From Anaerostipes faecalis (GTDB taxonomy: Bacteria; Bacillota; Clostridia; Lachnospirales; Lachnospiraceae): a stretch of DNA of 64,000 bases. The notes under the pieces are model-generated. The model had not been told where the DNA came from, did no database searches, and worked only from the letters and a program-made list of their open reading frames with translations. A program made the translations under genes and the position numbers. Below, piece after piece: positions 9,813 to 17,933 of the stretch. Each line of letters opens with the position of its first letter. The first letter of the stretch is position 1. The DNA lies in assembly GCF_018982945.1 (NCBI RefSeq), contig NZ_JABRXE010000005.1:111891-175890 (forward strand), in the 5' to 3' direction.

Positions 9813-10348
9813 TTAGAACTTATCAAAATCCTCCTGCGTTGCTAAGCTGTCATATTTTACAGAATCGTTTCCTTTCTCCGTCCAGATATCCATTACCATA
9901 CCAATGGTCAGATAATCCAAGTCTTGGATGGAAAGACCGATTTCTAAGCAACGCAAAAGGAACAAGGGTGTTGTCATCTCCCTACTACTGCGTTTAAGTT
10001 TTTTTTAGAGTCAATGTCCGTGATAAGGTTCGTTCCCCAAAGAGCTAGAATCTCCGGCAGCACTTCATAGATAGAAAACATCTCAAACTGGTCAAGCCAA
10101 TCATCGATGTTATCTGGGATGGTGTTGTCCGCATGATATGCCATGATATATGCCACGTTCTCGAAGATTTCCAAATCATCGATAGCGAATTCTTCTCCCT
10201 CTTCCTTACTGCCTTTATAGGAACTTTCCAACTTTGCTAAGTCCTTGAAGATATCTCGTTTGAACTTTGCACGATATAATCTTGGAACAGTGGCAGAGGA
10301 ACGAAATACCACATCTTTATCCCCAATTTTAATTACTTTCTTCAGCAT
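9813..10348 (-). CDS. tail assembly chaperone, -1 frameshift product (gpGT-like)
   Basis: The longer form of the tail assembly chaperone, made by a -1 shift at the slippery heptamer A AAA AAC (9998-10004). The gpG frame is read for 117 codons, to the Asn of the heptamer. The ribosome then slips back and continues in the frame beginning Leu-Lys-Arg-Ser-Ser-Arg-Glu-Met, ending with TAA at 9813-9815. The fusion is 178 aa. The downstream part contains LRCLEIGLSIQDLDYL and the end ATQEDFDKF, the usual C-part of these chaperones, and is open all the way from the slip site. This T part has no well-placed ribosome site of its own. Confidence 0.85.
9974..10348 (-). CDS. tail assembly chaperone, short form (gpG-like)
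   Basis: A 124-aa protein directly downstream of the major tail protein and upstream of the tape measure, the fixed position of tail chaperones. It coats the tape measure during tail assembly and is absent from virions. The N-terminus (KVIKIGDKDVVFRSSATVPRLY) and Asp/Glu-rich middle follow the gpG-type family of Firmicutes siphoviruses. It ends seven codons after the slippery site. Its stop overlaps the ATG of the downstream frame (ATGA). Confidence 0.88.
   Translation of the reverse strand: MLKKVIKIGDKDVVFRSSATVPRLYRAKFKRDIFKDLAKLESSYKGSKEEGEEFAIDDLEIFENVAYIMAYHADNTIPDNIDDWLDQFEMFSIYEVLPEILALWGTNLITDIDSKKNLNAVVGR
9998..10004 (-). other. programmed -1 frameshift site
   Basis: On the minus strand the codons TCT AAA AAA AAC contain the heptamer A AAA AAC, a classical X XXY YYZ slip site. 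The gpG frame ends 24 bases later, while the -1 frame is open for a further 61 codons whose protein matches the chaperone C-part. Confidence 0.85.
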
Positions 10349-10350
10349 GA

Positions 10351-10941
10351 TTATTTACCTCCATTTACAGCTTGTGCTGTCTTCGCAACAGGAACATATA
10401 CTGCCTTGTACCAATCGCTATAGGTCGCATCCGTAGTGGTATCTCCGGTTCTTGATTTAACAAGACCATCTTCTCTTGGATCTGCTGTAAGAGATAATGT
10501 TTCTGTTCCCGGTTCAATCGTATCCTCTTTGGTTTCCGATTCAATAGACGGACGGGCTGCCGAGCAGTTATACATAACGTGACGGATGCACTTCACGTCT
10601 CCGTCAAACTCAAACAGAAGTGCAAACTTCTCTGTCTCTGTAATATTTGAGTTCTCCACAAGAACACCATTCTTGTCAAGTTCCTCCTTAAGGATGTCAG
10701 TTCTAAACCATTCCGGAATAAGGGCAATCTCTAAATCTCCGCTATAACCGTTGTTAGATACAGAACGGAAATACACGATACCATCCGCATAAAACGGAGA
10801 AGTATCACCTTCTGCATCCAAGCTAATACTTACTGCACCGGGAATTGATCTTGGTTTTTCATAGGAATAGCCACCATCCTCTGTCCTTGTCAGCTTTGCT
10901 GCATGGACGTTTTTAAGGTTGTATTTTACTTTATTCGCCAT
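10351..10941 (-). CDS. major tail protein
   Basis: A 196-aa protein forming the tail tube. It lies just before the chaperone genes. The sequence (MANKVKYNLKNVHAAKL, then PGAVSISLDAEGD, YADGIVYF, YSGDLEIALIPEWF, ETLSLTADPREDGLV) follows the phi13-type / TP901-like major tail protein pattern: beta-rich, with an N-terminal tube-forming strand. It is probably among the most abundant phage proteins. The GGAGG-containing leader is short, consistent with one structural operon. Confidence 0.9.
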   Translation of the reverse strand: MANKVKYNLKNVHAAKLTRTEDGGYSYEKPRSIPGAVSISLDAEGDTSPFYADGIVYFRSVSNNGYSGDLEIALIPEWFRTDILKEELDKNGVLVENSNITETEKFALLFEFDGDVKCIRHVMYNCSAARPSIESETKEDTIEPGTETLSLTADPREDGLVKSRTGDTTTDATYSDWYKAVYVPVAKTAQAVNGGK

Positions 10942-10944
10942 AAT

Positions 10945-11262
10945 CTAAGCCTCCATTTCAAATGAATACAGGACTTCATACATTTTTTCACTCTCAATCC
11001 ATGTTTCCAAACGGTCATAAAAAATGCCGTGACTGTCAAGCACGGATTCAACTTTCTGTTCTACCGACAAGTCCTTCAAATCGGTATACAGTTCTATATG
11101 AACTTCGTTTACCTTCAAATACACTCTTCCGTCAGCCGCAAAGTTATCACTGCCGGGCAAGAGATAGCAGATAAACGGTGGATCTGGACTTTCTCCCTCT
11201 GCAAAATGGTCATATGCAAAGGGAATCCCCATTTCTTTAATAATCTGTAACAGTTCTTCCAT
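10945..11262 (-). CDS. tail terminator / tail completion protein
   Basis: A 105-aa protein between the gp10-like protein and the major tail protein, where the tail terminator is normally encoded. Features are an N-terminal helix (EELLQIIKEMGIPFAYDHFAEG), the PPFICYLLPGSDNF strand-turn, and a mixed alpha/beta body with VHIELYTD. It probably caps the finished tail and docks it to the head. The ATG at 11262 is chosen because it overlaps the upstream stop (TGATG) and has a GGAGG site seven bases upstream; a GTG three bases earlier is also in frame. Confidence 0.75.
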   Translation of the reverse strand: MEELLQIIKEMGIPFAYDHFAEGESPDPPFICYLLPGSDNFAADGRVYLKVNEVHIELYTDLKDLSVEQKVESVLDSHGIFYDRLETWIESEKMYEVLYSFEMEA

Positions 11263-11642
11263 CACATACCTCCAAGTGCTCTTGCAATTTCTGTTTCCAA
11301 TGTTTCAATCGCATTCTCTTCTGCCTGGGCAATGTGAGGTCTTGCAGCCACTCTTCCACCGCCACGTTTTGCATGACCGTGTTCAAGAAGGTGGGCAAGC
11401 TGATATCGGTTCTTGGAGTGTACTGTCAGTTCAAGTGAATTTGAAGTTTCCTTCGTTTTCTTGACTGACCAGCTCTTCGCATAGGCTCCCGTATCCTTTG
11501 GAGCAGATGCAGCAATATCTTTTCTTACTGTATTTCCTGCCTTCCTTACAGACTTCTTTAAATCATCTGTAGCCAGATCAGCATACTCCTTGAGACCGTT
11601 CATGATTTCATCTGCGAGGTTATCAATCTTTACGTTTGCCAT
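11262..11642 (-). CDS. HK97 gp10-like head-tail joining protein
   Basis: A 126-aa protein of the HK97 gp10 family. Residues ~15-60 are helical and basic (GLKEYADLATDDLKKSVRKA). The conserved block DTGAYAKSWSVKKT is followed by beta strands and YQLAHLLEHGHAKRGGGRVA, both hallmarks of the family. It helps join the neck to the tail. It sits between the head-closure and tail-terminator genes and overlaps the latter by one base. Confidence 0.88.
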   Translation of the reverse strand: MANVKIDNLADEIMNGLKEYADLATDDLKKSVRKAGNTVRKDIAASAPKDTGAYAKSWSVKKTKETSNSLELTVHSKNRYQLAHLLEHGHAKRGGGRVAARPHIAQAEENAIETLETEIARALGGM

Positions 11643-11644
11643 GC

Positions 11645-11977
11645 CTACCTCCTCACTTTCTCACATTTCAGTTTTAGGCATTTCTTCTTATAGTTCATGT
11701 GGTCGATAGAAACGATGTTATAAAGGGAGCCTTCGAATATAACTCTGTGTTTTGTAACATCAAGGTCTGCAAAAGCCTTACAGTATCTGACCGTAAACGA
11801 AATATCCGAATCATCTACAATAAGACCTGCCACACTCTTTTCAGAACCGCCTTCGCCACTTACCGTTGCAAAGCAGGTGTGATAGTCAGTCCAGGTATTC
11901 TTATGATTGCCGATGGCATCTACAACAGTTTCATTCTTCTGCACGGTAATCTTCACATTCAAAAGAGCAATATCCAT
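11645..11977 (-). CDS. head-tail adaptor (head closure) protein
   Basis: A 110-aa protein of the phage head-tail joining type. Beta strands are seen in VKITVQKNETVVDAIGNHKNTWTDYHTCF and DISFTVRYCKAFADLDVTKHRVIFEGSLYNIVSIDHM (each read in sections), the SPP1 gp16-like pattern. It forms the ring below the connector that closes the filled head. Its start overlaps the preceding connector stop by one base, so the two are probably translated together. Confidence 0.82.
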   Translation of the reverse strand: MDIALLNVKITVQKNETVVDAIGNHKNTWTDYHTCFATVSGEGGSEKSVAGLIVDDSDISFTVRYCKAFADLDVTKHRVIFEGSLYNIVSIDHMNYKKKCLKLKCEKVRR

Positions 11978-12249
11978 CAGAACACACTCCTTCTTACACC
12001 TTCAAGCAGGGAGCGAAGTGAAATGGTCAGCTGATGATGGTCTGCATCTTCTCTGTGTTCATACAGATAGGCAACTGCGTACATGACAGCAATCTTAGAT
12101 GATGGAATCGCACCAAGTTCATCCACGGATAACCTGGCTATATCTGCACAGAGATTCTGCCCGGTTGTTACAAAATTTTCGATAAGTGCATCATCGTCAT
12201 CAAAGTCCACTCGAAGGTAACCCTTCATCTCATCAAGATTTACAATCAT
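11977..12249 (-). CDS. head-tail connector protein (gp6-like)
   Basis: A 90-aa helical protein. The motif LDEMKGYLRVDFDDDDALIE with DELGAIPSSKIAVMYAVAYLYEHRED is characteristic of the phage gp6 / QLRG connector family that binds under the portal. An upstream in-frame start would add 24 residues but has no ribosome site. The ATG at 12249 has AGAGGTGGTGAT at correct distance, so it is used here. The extra upstream sequence overlaps one of the dispersed inverted repeats. Confidence 0.85.
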   Translation of the reverse strand: MIVNLDEMKGYLRVDFDDDDALIENFVTTGQNLCADIARLSVDELGAIPSSKIAVMYAVAYLYEHREDADHHQLTISLRSLLEGVRRSVF

Positions 12250-12274
12250 ATCTATCACCACCTCTGAAAAAGAC

Positions 12275-12374
12275 TGTGACACCTTATGACTGGCATTCCC
12301 TATATCTATATATAGGCTCAATTTTTTATCCCTTTAGAAAAGGATAGTAAATAGCCGTCATAAAGTGTCACACA
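12275..12374 (-). repeat. dispersed inverted-repeat element, copy A
   Basis: A 100-bp element between the capsid and connector genes. Its ends are an imperfect inverted repeat of about 20 bp: TGTGACAC, one base, TTATGAC at one end; GTCATAA, one base, GTGTCACA at the other. Inside are a small TATA-rich hairpin (CCTATAT / ATATAGG) and a conserved core, on the plus strand AGAAAAGGATAGTAAATAGC. The same core and related arms occur at 24342-24441 and 27018-27117. No protein is encoded. Confidence 0.88.
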
Positions 12375-12389
12375 TTATTGTTTTAAGTC

Positions 12390-13580
12390 TTATTTACCTG
12401 CCGCCTGTGTTTCTTCCTTAAGTTTTAAAATCTTAACCGCTTCAGGAAGGATAAGCTTACCATCAACTCTTTCCTTGGCTACATAACCAACCATGCCGTT
12501 ACCAGCGAAAAGTTCACGAAGTTCTGCAAAAGAACGAGAACCACGGTCACCGATGTTGTAGTAGCTGTAATCACCGAATGCAATCGCATTTGTAGGTGCA
12601 AAAGCAGAAGTGTGAACAGCATAGCCAAGCACTCTGTCCGGTTCTCCTTCCTTGTATGAAGGCTGCCAGATATATGCTCCGTTGTTGTCCTTCAGCTTTC
12701 TAAGAGATGCGAGTGTCGCATCGTTCATAATAAATGATGCACTCTTTCGATACGGTCTTTTAAGTCCATACACCAGATCAATAAGATCATCGGATTTGAT
12801 AGCCGCTGTAAGTGTCCCTGCGACCTGACCTCCACCTGTTTTAGCGAAGATGCCGGTAGGTTTGCCCTTGCCGTCACCGTTAAGAAATGCATCCTCTTCG
12901 GCATTCGCCAGTGCCTTACCAAACTGAGTGATGATGTAGTTTTCAAGACCGAAGGCATTGTCATAAAGAAGCTCTTCTGTGACCTTGATTGCTACATGAA
13001 GCTTGTAGGCATCAAGATAGATCTGGTCAAATGTTGCATCACCAAAAGATAATGTTCCACCTTCCTCAATCCATGCTGCTGCAGGCTTGGTAGCTGCAAT
13101 GTTGATTTTGTGCTGACCTGCTGTAGTAATCTTTGTAGCAAGGCTGCGCATGATGTTCTCACCATCAAGCACATCGATAAGTCTTCTGTCATACTCCTCC
13201 GGCACAAGATAACCACCATCGGCATCTACACCTTCCTGTAATACATTGCTTACATTACGGAAATTAGAACGCATTGCAGAAAGCATCGCATCCTTGTATG
13301 CATCAGAAGCACGTCCAGTCTTTACCTTATCTGCATCACCCATAAAAGGCTTACCGGTAATCGGAGAATTAACAGGCTTTGCAAGTTCTGCTTCTCTGCG
13401 TTCTGCTCTTGTTTGACGATCAATCGCAGCTGTCAAATCCTCAATTTCCTTTTCCATCTTGTTGTAGGTTGCTGTATCCTCTTCGGAAAGCACACCATTC
13501 TTGTCTTCATGGGTCTCAACAAAGTTCTTTGCAGTATCCCACACTTTTGCTCTTTTTTCGATTAAATCCTTAATAGTCAT
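12390..13580 (-). CDS. HK97-type major capsid protein
   Basis: A 396-aa protein. Residues ~1-75 are charged and helical (KMEKEIEDLTAAIDRQTRAERRE), the delta scaffold domain removed by the prohead protease in HK97-like phages. Residues ~110-390 are the HK97 fold, with landmarks DADGGYLVPEEYDRRLIDVL, AAWIEEGG, AIKVTEELL, EDAFLNGDGKGKPTGI and ASFIMNDATLASLRKLKD. It lies directly downstream of the ClpP-like protease, the standard order. Cleavage probably falls between residues 75 and 110, an inference from family. Confidence 0.95.
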   Translation of the reverse strand: MTIKDLIEKRAKVWDTAKNFVETHEDKNGVLSEEDTATYNKMEKEIEDLTAAIDRQTRAERREAELAKPVNSPITGKPFMGDADKVKTGRASDAYKDAMLSAMRSNFRNVSNVLQEGVDADGGYLVPEEYDRRLIDVLDGENIMRSLATKITTAGQHKINIAATKPAAAWIEEGGTLSFGDATFDQIYLDAYKLHVAIKVTEELLYDNAFGLENYIITQFGKALANAEEDAFLNGDGKGKPTGIFAKTGGGQVAGTLTAAIKSDDLIDLVYGLKRPYRKSASFIMNDATLASLRKLKDNNGAYIWQPSYKEGEPDRVLGYAVHTSAFAPTNAIAFGDYSYYNIGDRGSRSFAELRELFAGNGMVGYVAKERVDGKLILPEAVKILKLKEETQAAGK

Positions 13581-13594
13581 AATAGAATTCCTCC

Positions 13595-14425
13595 TTAAAT
13601 GAATTTCTTAATAAAATCAAGACGCTCCTTAATCTCTTTTGCAGGAGTGCCTTTACTTGCAGGTGCAGTGATTTCTGCCTGCTTTGTTACTGTCTTTTCA
13701 GGCTGGACATAGTGTTTTTCCAGCTTGTTGATAAGAGCGTTGTTTACAGCCTTGCGTGAAAAAAGCATCGAGTCAGTTGGTTTCTTTTCCTTCTCCTCGG
13801 TGCTTTCATCTTCTTCGTCCTCTTCATCAGGATCTTCTGTATTCGGTTTTGTTTCTGCTCTTGTGATAATGTCATCAGCAAAGCCAAGTTCAATGGCCTT
13901 ATTTGCATCCATCCAGGTTTCTGCGTCCATCAAGTGACTAAGCTTGGCTCTTGTAAGACCAGTCTTAATCACGTAGGCATTGATGATGGATTCCTTAACT
14001 TCTGCAAGCATATCGATTGCCTTCTGCATTTCTGCATGGTCACCAAATGCTACGGTTGCAGGGTTGTGGATCATCATCATGGATACAGGAGACATAAGAA
14101 CTGTATTTCCTGCCATCGCAATGACCGATGCAGCTGATGCTGCGATACCATCAATCTTTACTGTGACATTGCCTTTGTACTGTGTGAGCATATTGTAAAT
14201 CTGAGCCGCAGCCACACAGTCACCACCCGGAGAATTAATCCAAACGGTGATATCTCCACTTCCGGCATTTAACTCATCCTTGAAAAGCTGTGGTGTAACA
14301 TCATCGTCAAACCATGACTCCTCGGCAATCGTGCCATGCAACTCAAGGATTCGTTCTGCGACTTCTTCGTTTGCCTGGTTTAGAGTCTTTCGGCTCTTCC
14401 AGTTCCAGAACTTCTTGTTCTTCAT
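13595..14425 (-). CDS. ClpP-like prohead (head maturation) protease
   Basis: A 276-aa serine protease that trims the capsid protein. The ClpP fold is visible: ITVWINSPGGDCVAAAQIYN, the nucleophile serine in GIAASAASVIAMAG, the histidine in MMMIHNPATVAFG, then a helical part. The C-terminal ~70 residues are acidic (EDPDEEDEEDEST) and then basic, probably a removable scaffold tail. The start at 14425 has GGAGAGGAG upstream; a longer frame inside the portal gene lacks this. The gene overlaps the portal 3' end by 83 bases. Confidence 0.92.
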   Translation of the reverse strand: MKNKKFWNWKSRKTLNQANEEVAERILELHGTIAEESWFDDDVTPQLFKDELNAGSGDITVWINSPGGDCVAAAQIYNMLTQYKGNVTVKIDGIAASAASVIAMAGNTVLMSPVSMMMIHNPATVAFGDHAEMQKAIDMLAEVKESIINAYVIKTGLTRAKLSHLMDAETWMDANKAIELGFADDIITRAETKPNTEDPDEEDEEDESTEEKEKKPTDSMLFSRKAVNNALINKLEKHYVQPEKTVTKQAEITAPASKGTPAKEIKERLDFIKKFI

Positions 14426-15686
14426 CTGTCTTCTCCTCTCCGTTTGATGTGTCTGTTCCCGTAGCAAAGATACCCGCATCTTCAAGCTTGGTCATGTTGC
14501 CGTTGATAAGATAAAGGTCACCACCCAACTCAGCAGGAATCCTGTCGAGATTTTCAAGTTCCCTTATGTCATTGGCAGACATCCAACCATTCTGTCTTGC
14601 AGTGGCATAACCGTTCATACGGCTCTGATAGTCACCACGAAGAAGTCCGTCCACATTAAACTTAATAAAATATTGCTTTTTCTCTTCTGCAGAAAGAAGA
14701 GAACGTGCCATGTTCTGCTCCCATCTTGAAACCCATGGGTCAAGGGTGTATTTCACGAACTCAAGTGACTGCTGCTCAATATTAGAAAAGCTCGATTTCT
14801 CAAGGTCTCCTACCATATGTGGAGGCACTCTGAAAATTCGAGCAATCTCATCAATCTGAAATTTTCTTGTTTCTAAAAACTGTGCTTCGTTTGGAGAAAT
14901 GGAAATCGGTGTATACTTCATCCCTTCTTCCAGAACAGCAACCTTATGTGAATTCGCACTGCCACCAAATGTCTGTGACCAGCTATCTCTTACCTTTGAT
15001 GGGTCCTTTAGAGTTCCAGGGTGCTCTAATACACCGCTTGGTGCAGCACCATTCGCATAGAACTTACTTCCATACTCTTCTGCTGCGATTGCAAGACCGA
15101 TAGCATTCTTGGCCATCGCAATTGGCGAGTAACCAACAAGACCATCAAATCCCAATCCTGGAACGTGCATGACTTCATCAGGTGTAAGCCTTACGGTGGA
15201 GCCTTTATTTGTAGGAGCATCATCAGAACTTACCTGGTATTCGTAATACAGATGACCCTTGTCATCACGGTCAACTCTCATACGATTTGGCATCAATGGA
15301 TAAAGAGCAATAATCTCACCCTTGCCATTTCTTATGATCTGTGCGTAGGCATTACCCCAAAGTAGTAAGTGTGTCATAAGTGTTTCCCTGAAAACAAAGC
15401 TTGTCATTTCAGGGTTCGGTTCATCGTGCAGTAAATGATAGAGATTATGGCTTAATGCTTTTTCTTTTCCACCATCATCGTTATAATGATAGACATGAAG
15501 TGGCAATCCTGCGATAGCCTCTGAAAGGATACGGACGCAGGCATAAACCGCTGTCATCTGCATGGCACTTCGCTCATTTACATTCTTCCCGGCAGTACTT
15601 CCACCCATGAAGAATGAATAAGCACTGCCGCTTGTTCGGTTGGTAGGAGCATCTCTTGTCCTAAATAATCCCGAAAAAATACTCAT
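14343..15686 (-). CDS. HK97-family portal protein
   Basis: A 447-aa portal that forms the DNA channel at one capsid vertex. Family blocks seen: AVYACVRILSEAIAGLPLHV, HNLYHLLHDEPNPEMT, LLLWGNAYAQI, PDEVMHVPGLGFDGLVGYSP, EYGSKFYANGAAPSGVL, FQIDEIARIFRVPPHMVGDL, and the closing NDIRELENLDRIPAELGGD. It lies between the large terminase (with a small opposite-strand gene in between) and the protease. The C-terminal tail is charged and overlaps the protease gene. The start has GGAGG about ten bases upstream. Confidence 0.95.
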   Translation of the reverse strand: MSIFSGLFRTRDAPTNRTSGSAYSFFMGGSTAGKNVNERSAMQMTAVYACVRILSEAIAGLPLHVYHYNDDGGKEKALSHNLYHLLHDEPNPEMTSFVFRETLMTHLLLWGNAYAQIIRNGKGEIIALYPLMPNRMRVDRDDKGHLYYEYQVSSDDAPTNKGSTVRLTPDEVMHVPGLGFDGLVGYSPIAMAKNAIGLAIAAEEYGSKFYANGAAPSGVLEHPGTLKDPSKVRDSWSQTFGGSANSHKVAVLEEGMKYTPISISPNEAQFLETRKFQIDEIARIFRVPPHMVGDLEKSSFSNIEQQSLEFVKYTLDPWVSRWEQNMARSLLSAEEKKQYFIKFNVDGLLRGDYQSRMNGYATARQNGWMSANDIRELENLDRIPAELGGDLYLINGNMTKLEDAGIFATGTDTSNGEEKTDEEQEVLELEEPKDSKPGKRRSRRTNP

Positions 15687-15741
15687 CGTTTTTTTCCTCC
15701 ATTGTTTTTATAATTTTCCAAAAGAAAGGGGGCTATTGCCA

Positions 15742-15984
15742 ATGTATAAATATGATGTTGATTTTGCCAAAACCCGTGGTGCAGATAAAACACCTAGAAA
15801 ACGTCCATTCAAAGCAGAACGAAATCTTACTGTTTCATCTGTAGGTGGGTACAACAATAAAGAAGTACCAGCACTTCGTATCAACGGTATGTGGCTTGAA
15901 GATCTAGGCTTTCATACTGGAGATAAAGTTACTATCCATTGTGAAAACGGTAAGCTTGTCATCGAAAAATCAGAAGACAAGTAG
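15742..15984 (+). CDS. SymE-like toxin family protein, antisense to the head operon
   Basis: An 80-aa protein on the opposite strand, between portal and large terminase. Residues ~25-75 match the SymE / AbrB-like fold: RNLTVSSVGGYNNKEVPAL, then INGMWLEDLGFHTGDKVTI and ENGKLVIEKSED. In E. coli SymE is an SOS-induced, RNA-controlled protein of type I toxin-antitoxin class; whether this one is toxic is unknown. The ATG at 15742 has GGGGG about nine bases upstream; a longer frame starting inside the portal gene lacks such a site. Its last 15 bases overlap the terminase 3' end, tail to tail. A phage cargo (moron) gene is the likeliest reading. Confidence 0.75.
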   Translation: MYKYDVDFAKTRGADKTPRKRPFKAERNLTVSSVGGYNNKEVPALRINGMWLEDLGFHTGDKVTIHCENGKLVIEKSEDK

Positions 15985-17571
15985 TCCTCTTGTATCGTAG
16001 ACCGATTCCGTTACTTCATTACCACATCTGATTGCTCTATCAAGTGCCATGATTGTTGCAATGGCACCGTCAATCTTTTCTGTTGATTTTTCTTTGTCTG
16101 CCTTGATGTTTCCTGCAGGGTCAGTACGAATAAAGATATTATCCATATTCCATCTGAGAACTGGATGCCCACCATGGGCTATTTTCTGCTCAAGCACAAG
16201 CTTCATCAGTTCCTTGGTCGGTGGACTCATATCCTTGAAACCCTGTCCGAATGGAACAACTGTATATCCCATACCTTCAAGGTTCTGAACCATCTGAACT
16301 GCTCCCCAACGGTCAAATGCTATTTCACGGATATTGAATCTCTCACCGAGGCTCTCGATAAAGTTTTCAATGTATCCGTAGTGAACAACATTTCCTTCGG
16401 TTGTCTGCAGATACCCTTTTCTCTCCCACAAGTCATAGGGAACATGATCCCTTCTTACTCTAAGGTCAAGCGTATCTTCCGGCACCCAGAAATACGGAAG
16501 TACAACATACTTGTCATCCTCATCAAGTGGTGGGAATACAAGTACAAAAGCTGTGATATCCGTTGTACTGGATAAATCCAGTCCTCCGTAACATACACGC
16601 CCTTCCAGGTCATCTTCATTGACTGTAAAGTTGCAGGCATCCCATTTTTCCATCGGCATCCATCTCACCGATTGCTTTACCCACTGATTAAGTCTTAGCT
16701 GTCTGAAGGAGTTTTCTTCTCCGGGGTTCTGTTTTGCAGAATCACAGGCGGCTTTTACTTTTTCTATGGCAACGGTAATGCCAAGTGATGGATTTGCCTT
16801 TTTCCACACTTTAGGGTCTGTCCAGTCTTCAGACTCGTCTGCTCCGTAGATAACGGAATAAAAGGTAGGGTCAACTTTTCGCCCTGCCTCAATGTCGAGT
16901 GCCTTCTGATGTATCTCGTAGCAGATGGAGTTCGTATCATTCCCGGCTGTTGTAATAAGGAAATACAACGGCTGCATACGGGCATCACCTGAACCCTGGG
17001 TCATTACGTCATAAAGTTTTCTGTTTGGCTGTGTATGCAGCTCATCGAAAATTACTCCGTGTGTATTAAAGCCATGCTTATTTGCAACATCCGCCGACAA
17101 AACTTGATAAAAGCTGTTGGTTGGCTTATATATCAGCTTCTTCTGCGACTCCAGTATCTTCACCCTTTTCATAAGAGCCGGACAGAACCTTATCATGTCA
17201 ACGGCAACATCAAATACAATTTTTGCCTGATTTCTGTCTGCTGCACATCCGTACACTTCCGCTCTTTCTTCTCCATCACCACATAAAAGAAGAAGTGCAA
17301 CGGCAGCTGCAAGCTCTGATTTGCCCTGTTTCTTGGGTATTTCAATATAAGCTGTGTTGAACTGTCTGTATCCATTTGGCTTTAATACTCCAAATAGATC
17401 TCTAATAATCTGTTCCTGCCAGTCTATCAATTCAAATTTCTTTCCTGCCCACGTTCCTTTGGTATGGCATAGTTCCTCAATAAAGCTGATGGCATAATCT
17501 GCCATCTGCTCATCGTAATGAGAAGACTTCGCCATAAGCTTCGTTGGTTTATACTTTTTCAGTTTTCTCAT
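15970..17571 (-). CDS. terminase large subunit (TerL)
   Basis: A 533-aa DNA-packaging motor. N-terminal ATPase: YIEIPKKQGKSELAAAVA (Walker A type, ~92-109) and GVIFDELHTQ (Walker B, ~183). A C-terminal RNase H-like nuclease domain starts around CYGGLDLSSTTDITAFVLVF (~298-317), with a further metal-binding aspartate expected near the end (STEKIDGAIATIMALDRAI). This is the HK97-like cos/pac TerL family. It is separated from its small subunit by about 6 kb of other genes. The start has GGAGGTAATGGCAA directly upstream. Confidence 0.95.
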   Translation of the reverse strand: MRKLKKYKPTKLMAKSSHYDEQMADYAISFIEELCHTKGTWAGKKFELIDWQEQIIRDLFGVLKPNGYRQFNTAYIEIPKKQGKSELAAAVALLLLCGDGEERAEVYGCAADRNQAKIVFDVAVDMIRFCPALMKRVKILESQKKLIYKPTNSFYQVLSADVANKHGFNTHGVIFDELHTQPNRKLYDVMTQGSGDARMQPLYFLITTAGNDTNSICYEIHQKALDIEAGRKVDPTFYSVIYGADESEDWTDPKVWKKANPSLGITVAIEKVKAACDSAKQNPGEENSFRQLRLNQWVKQSVRWMPMEKWDACNFTVNEDDLEGRVCYGGLDLSSTTDITAFVLVFPPLDEDDKYVVLPYFWVPEDTLDLRVRRDHVPYDLWERKGYLQTTEGNVVHYGYIENFIESLGERFNIREIAFDRWGAVQMVQNLEGMGYTVVPFGQGFKDMSPPTKELMKLVLEQKIAHGGHPVLRWNMDNIFIRTDPAGNIKADKEKSTEKIDGAIATIMALDRAIRCGNEVTESVYDTRGLLVF

Positions 17572-17688
17572 TTGCCATTACCTCCACAAATAAAAATAGC
17601 CACCATCATCGGTGACGCCAATAAATGTTTCTATACGAGATACAGAAGCCTTTCAGCTTCCGTTCCCGATAACATTTCGTTATTCAGT

Positions 17689-17931
17689 CTAGTTAAAATC
17701 ATTTAAAAGGATGCAAAGAGCAAGTTCCGCCTCTTCGCAGGTCGGCTCAATATCCCATCCTCTGTCGTAGTTGGCAATCCATTCTCCATCCATCTTAAGG
17801 CTCAGTTTGGAAATCTTACCGCCGTTGATGCCGTAATCCTCGCTGGGTTCTTCAAAATGTTTCACCCAGTATTTTACGTTCTTGTATCCGCCATCCTTCT
17901 TAGGAATTCCGATTGTTCCTTCTGACCACAT
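17689..17931 (-). CDS. small conserved phage protein (DUF7678-like)
   Basis: An 80-aa protein upstream of TerL, with sequence WSEGTIGIPKKDGGYKNVKY, WVKHFEEPSEDYGINGGKI and EEAELALCILLNDFN. It resembles small proteins found next to phage or conjugative-element genes in Lachnospiraceae (DUF7678 in my recollection), with no known function. A start at 17931 is chosen: GGAGGTGAG lies seven bases upstream, formed by the end of the preceding gene. A longer frame exists but runs back through that gene. Confidence 0.65.
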   Translation of the reverse strand: MWSEGTIGIPKKDGGYKNVKYWVKHFEEPSEDYGINGGKISKLSLKMDGEWIANYDRGWDIEPTCEEAELALCILLNDFN

Positions 17932-17933
17932 GC

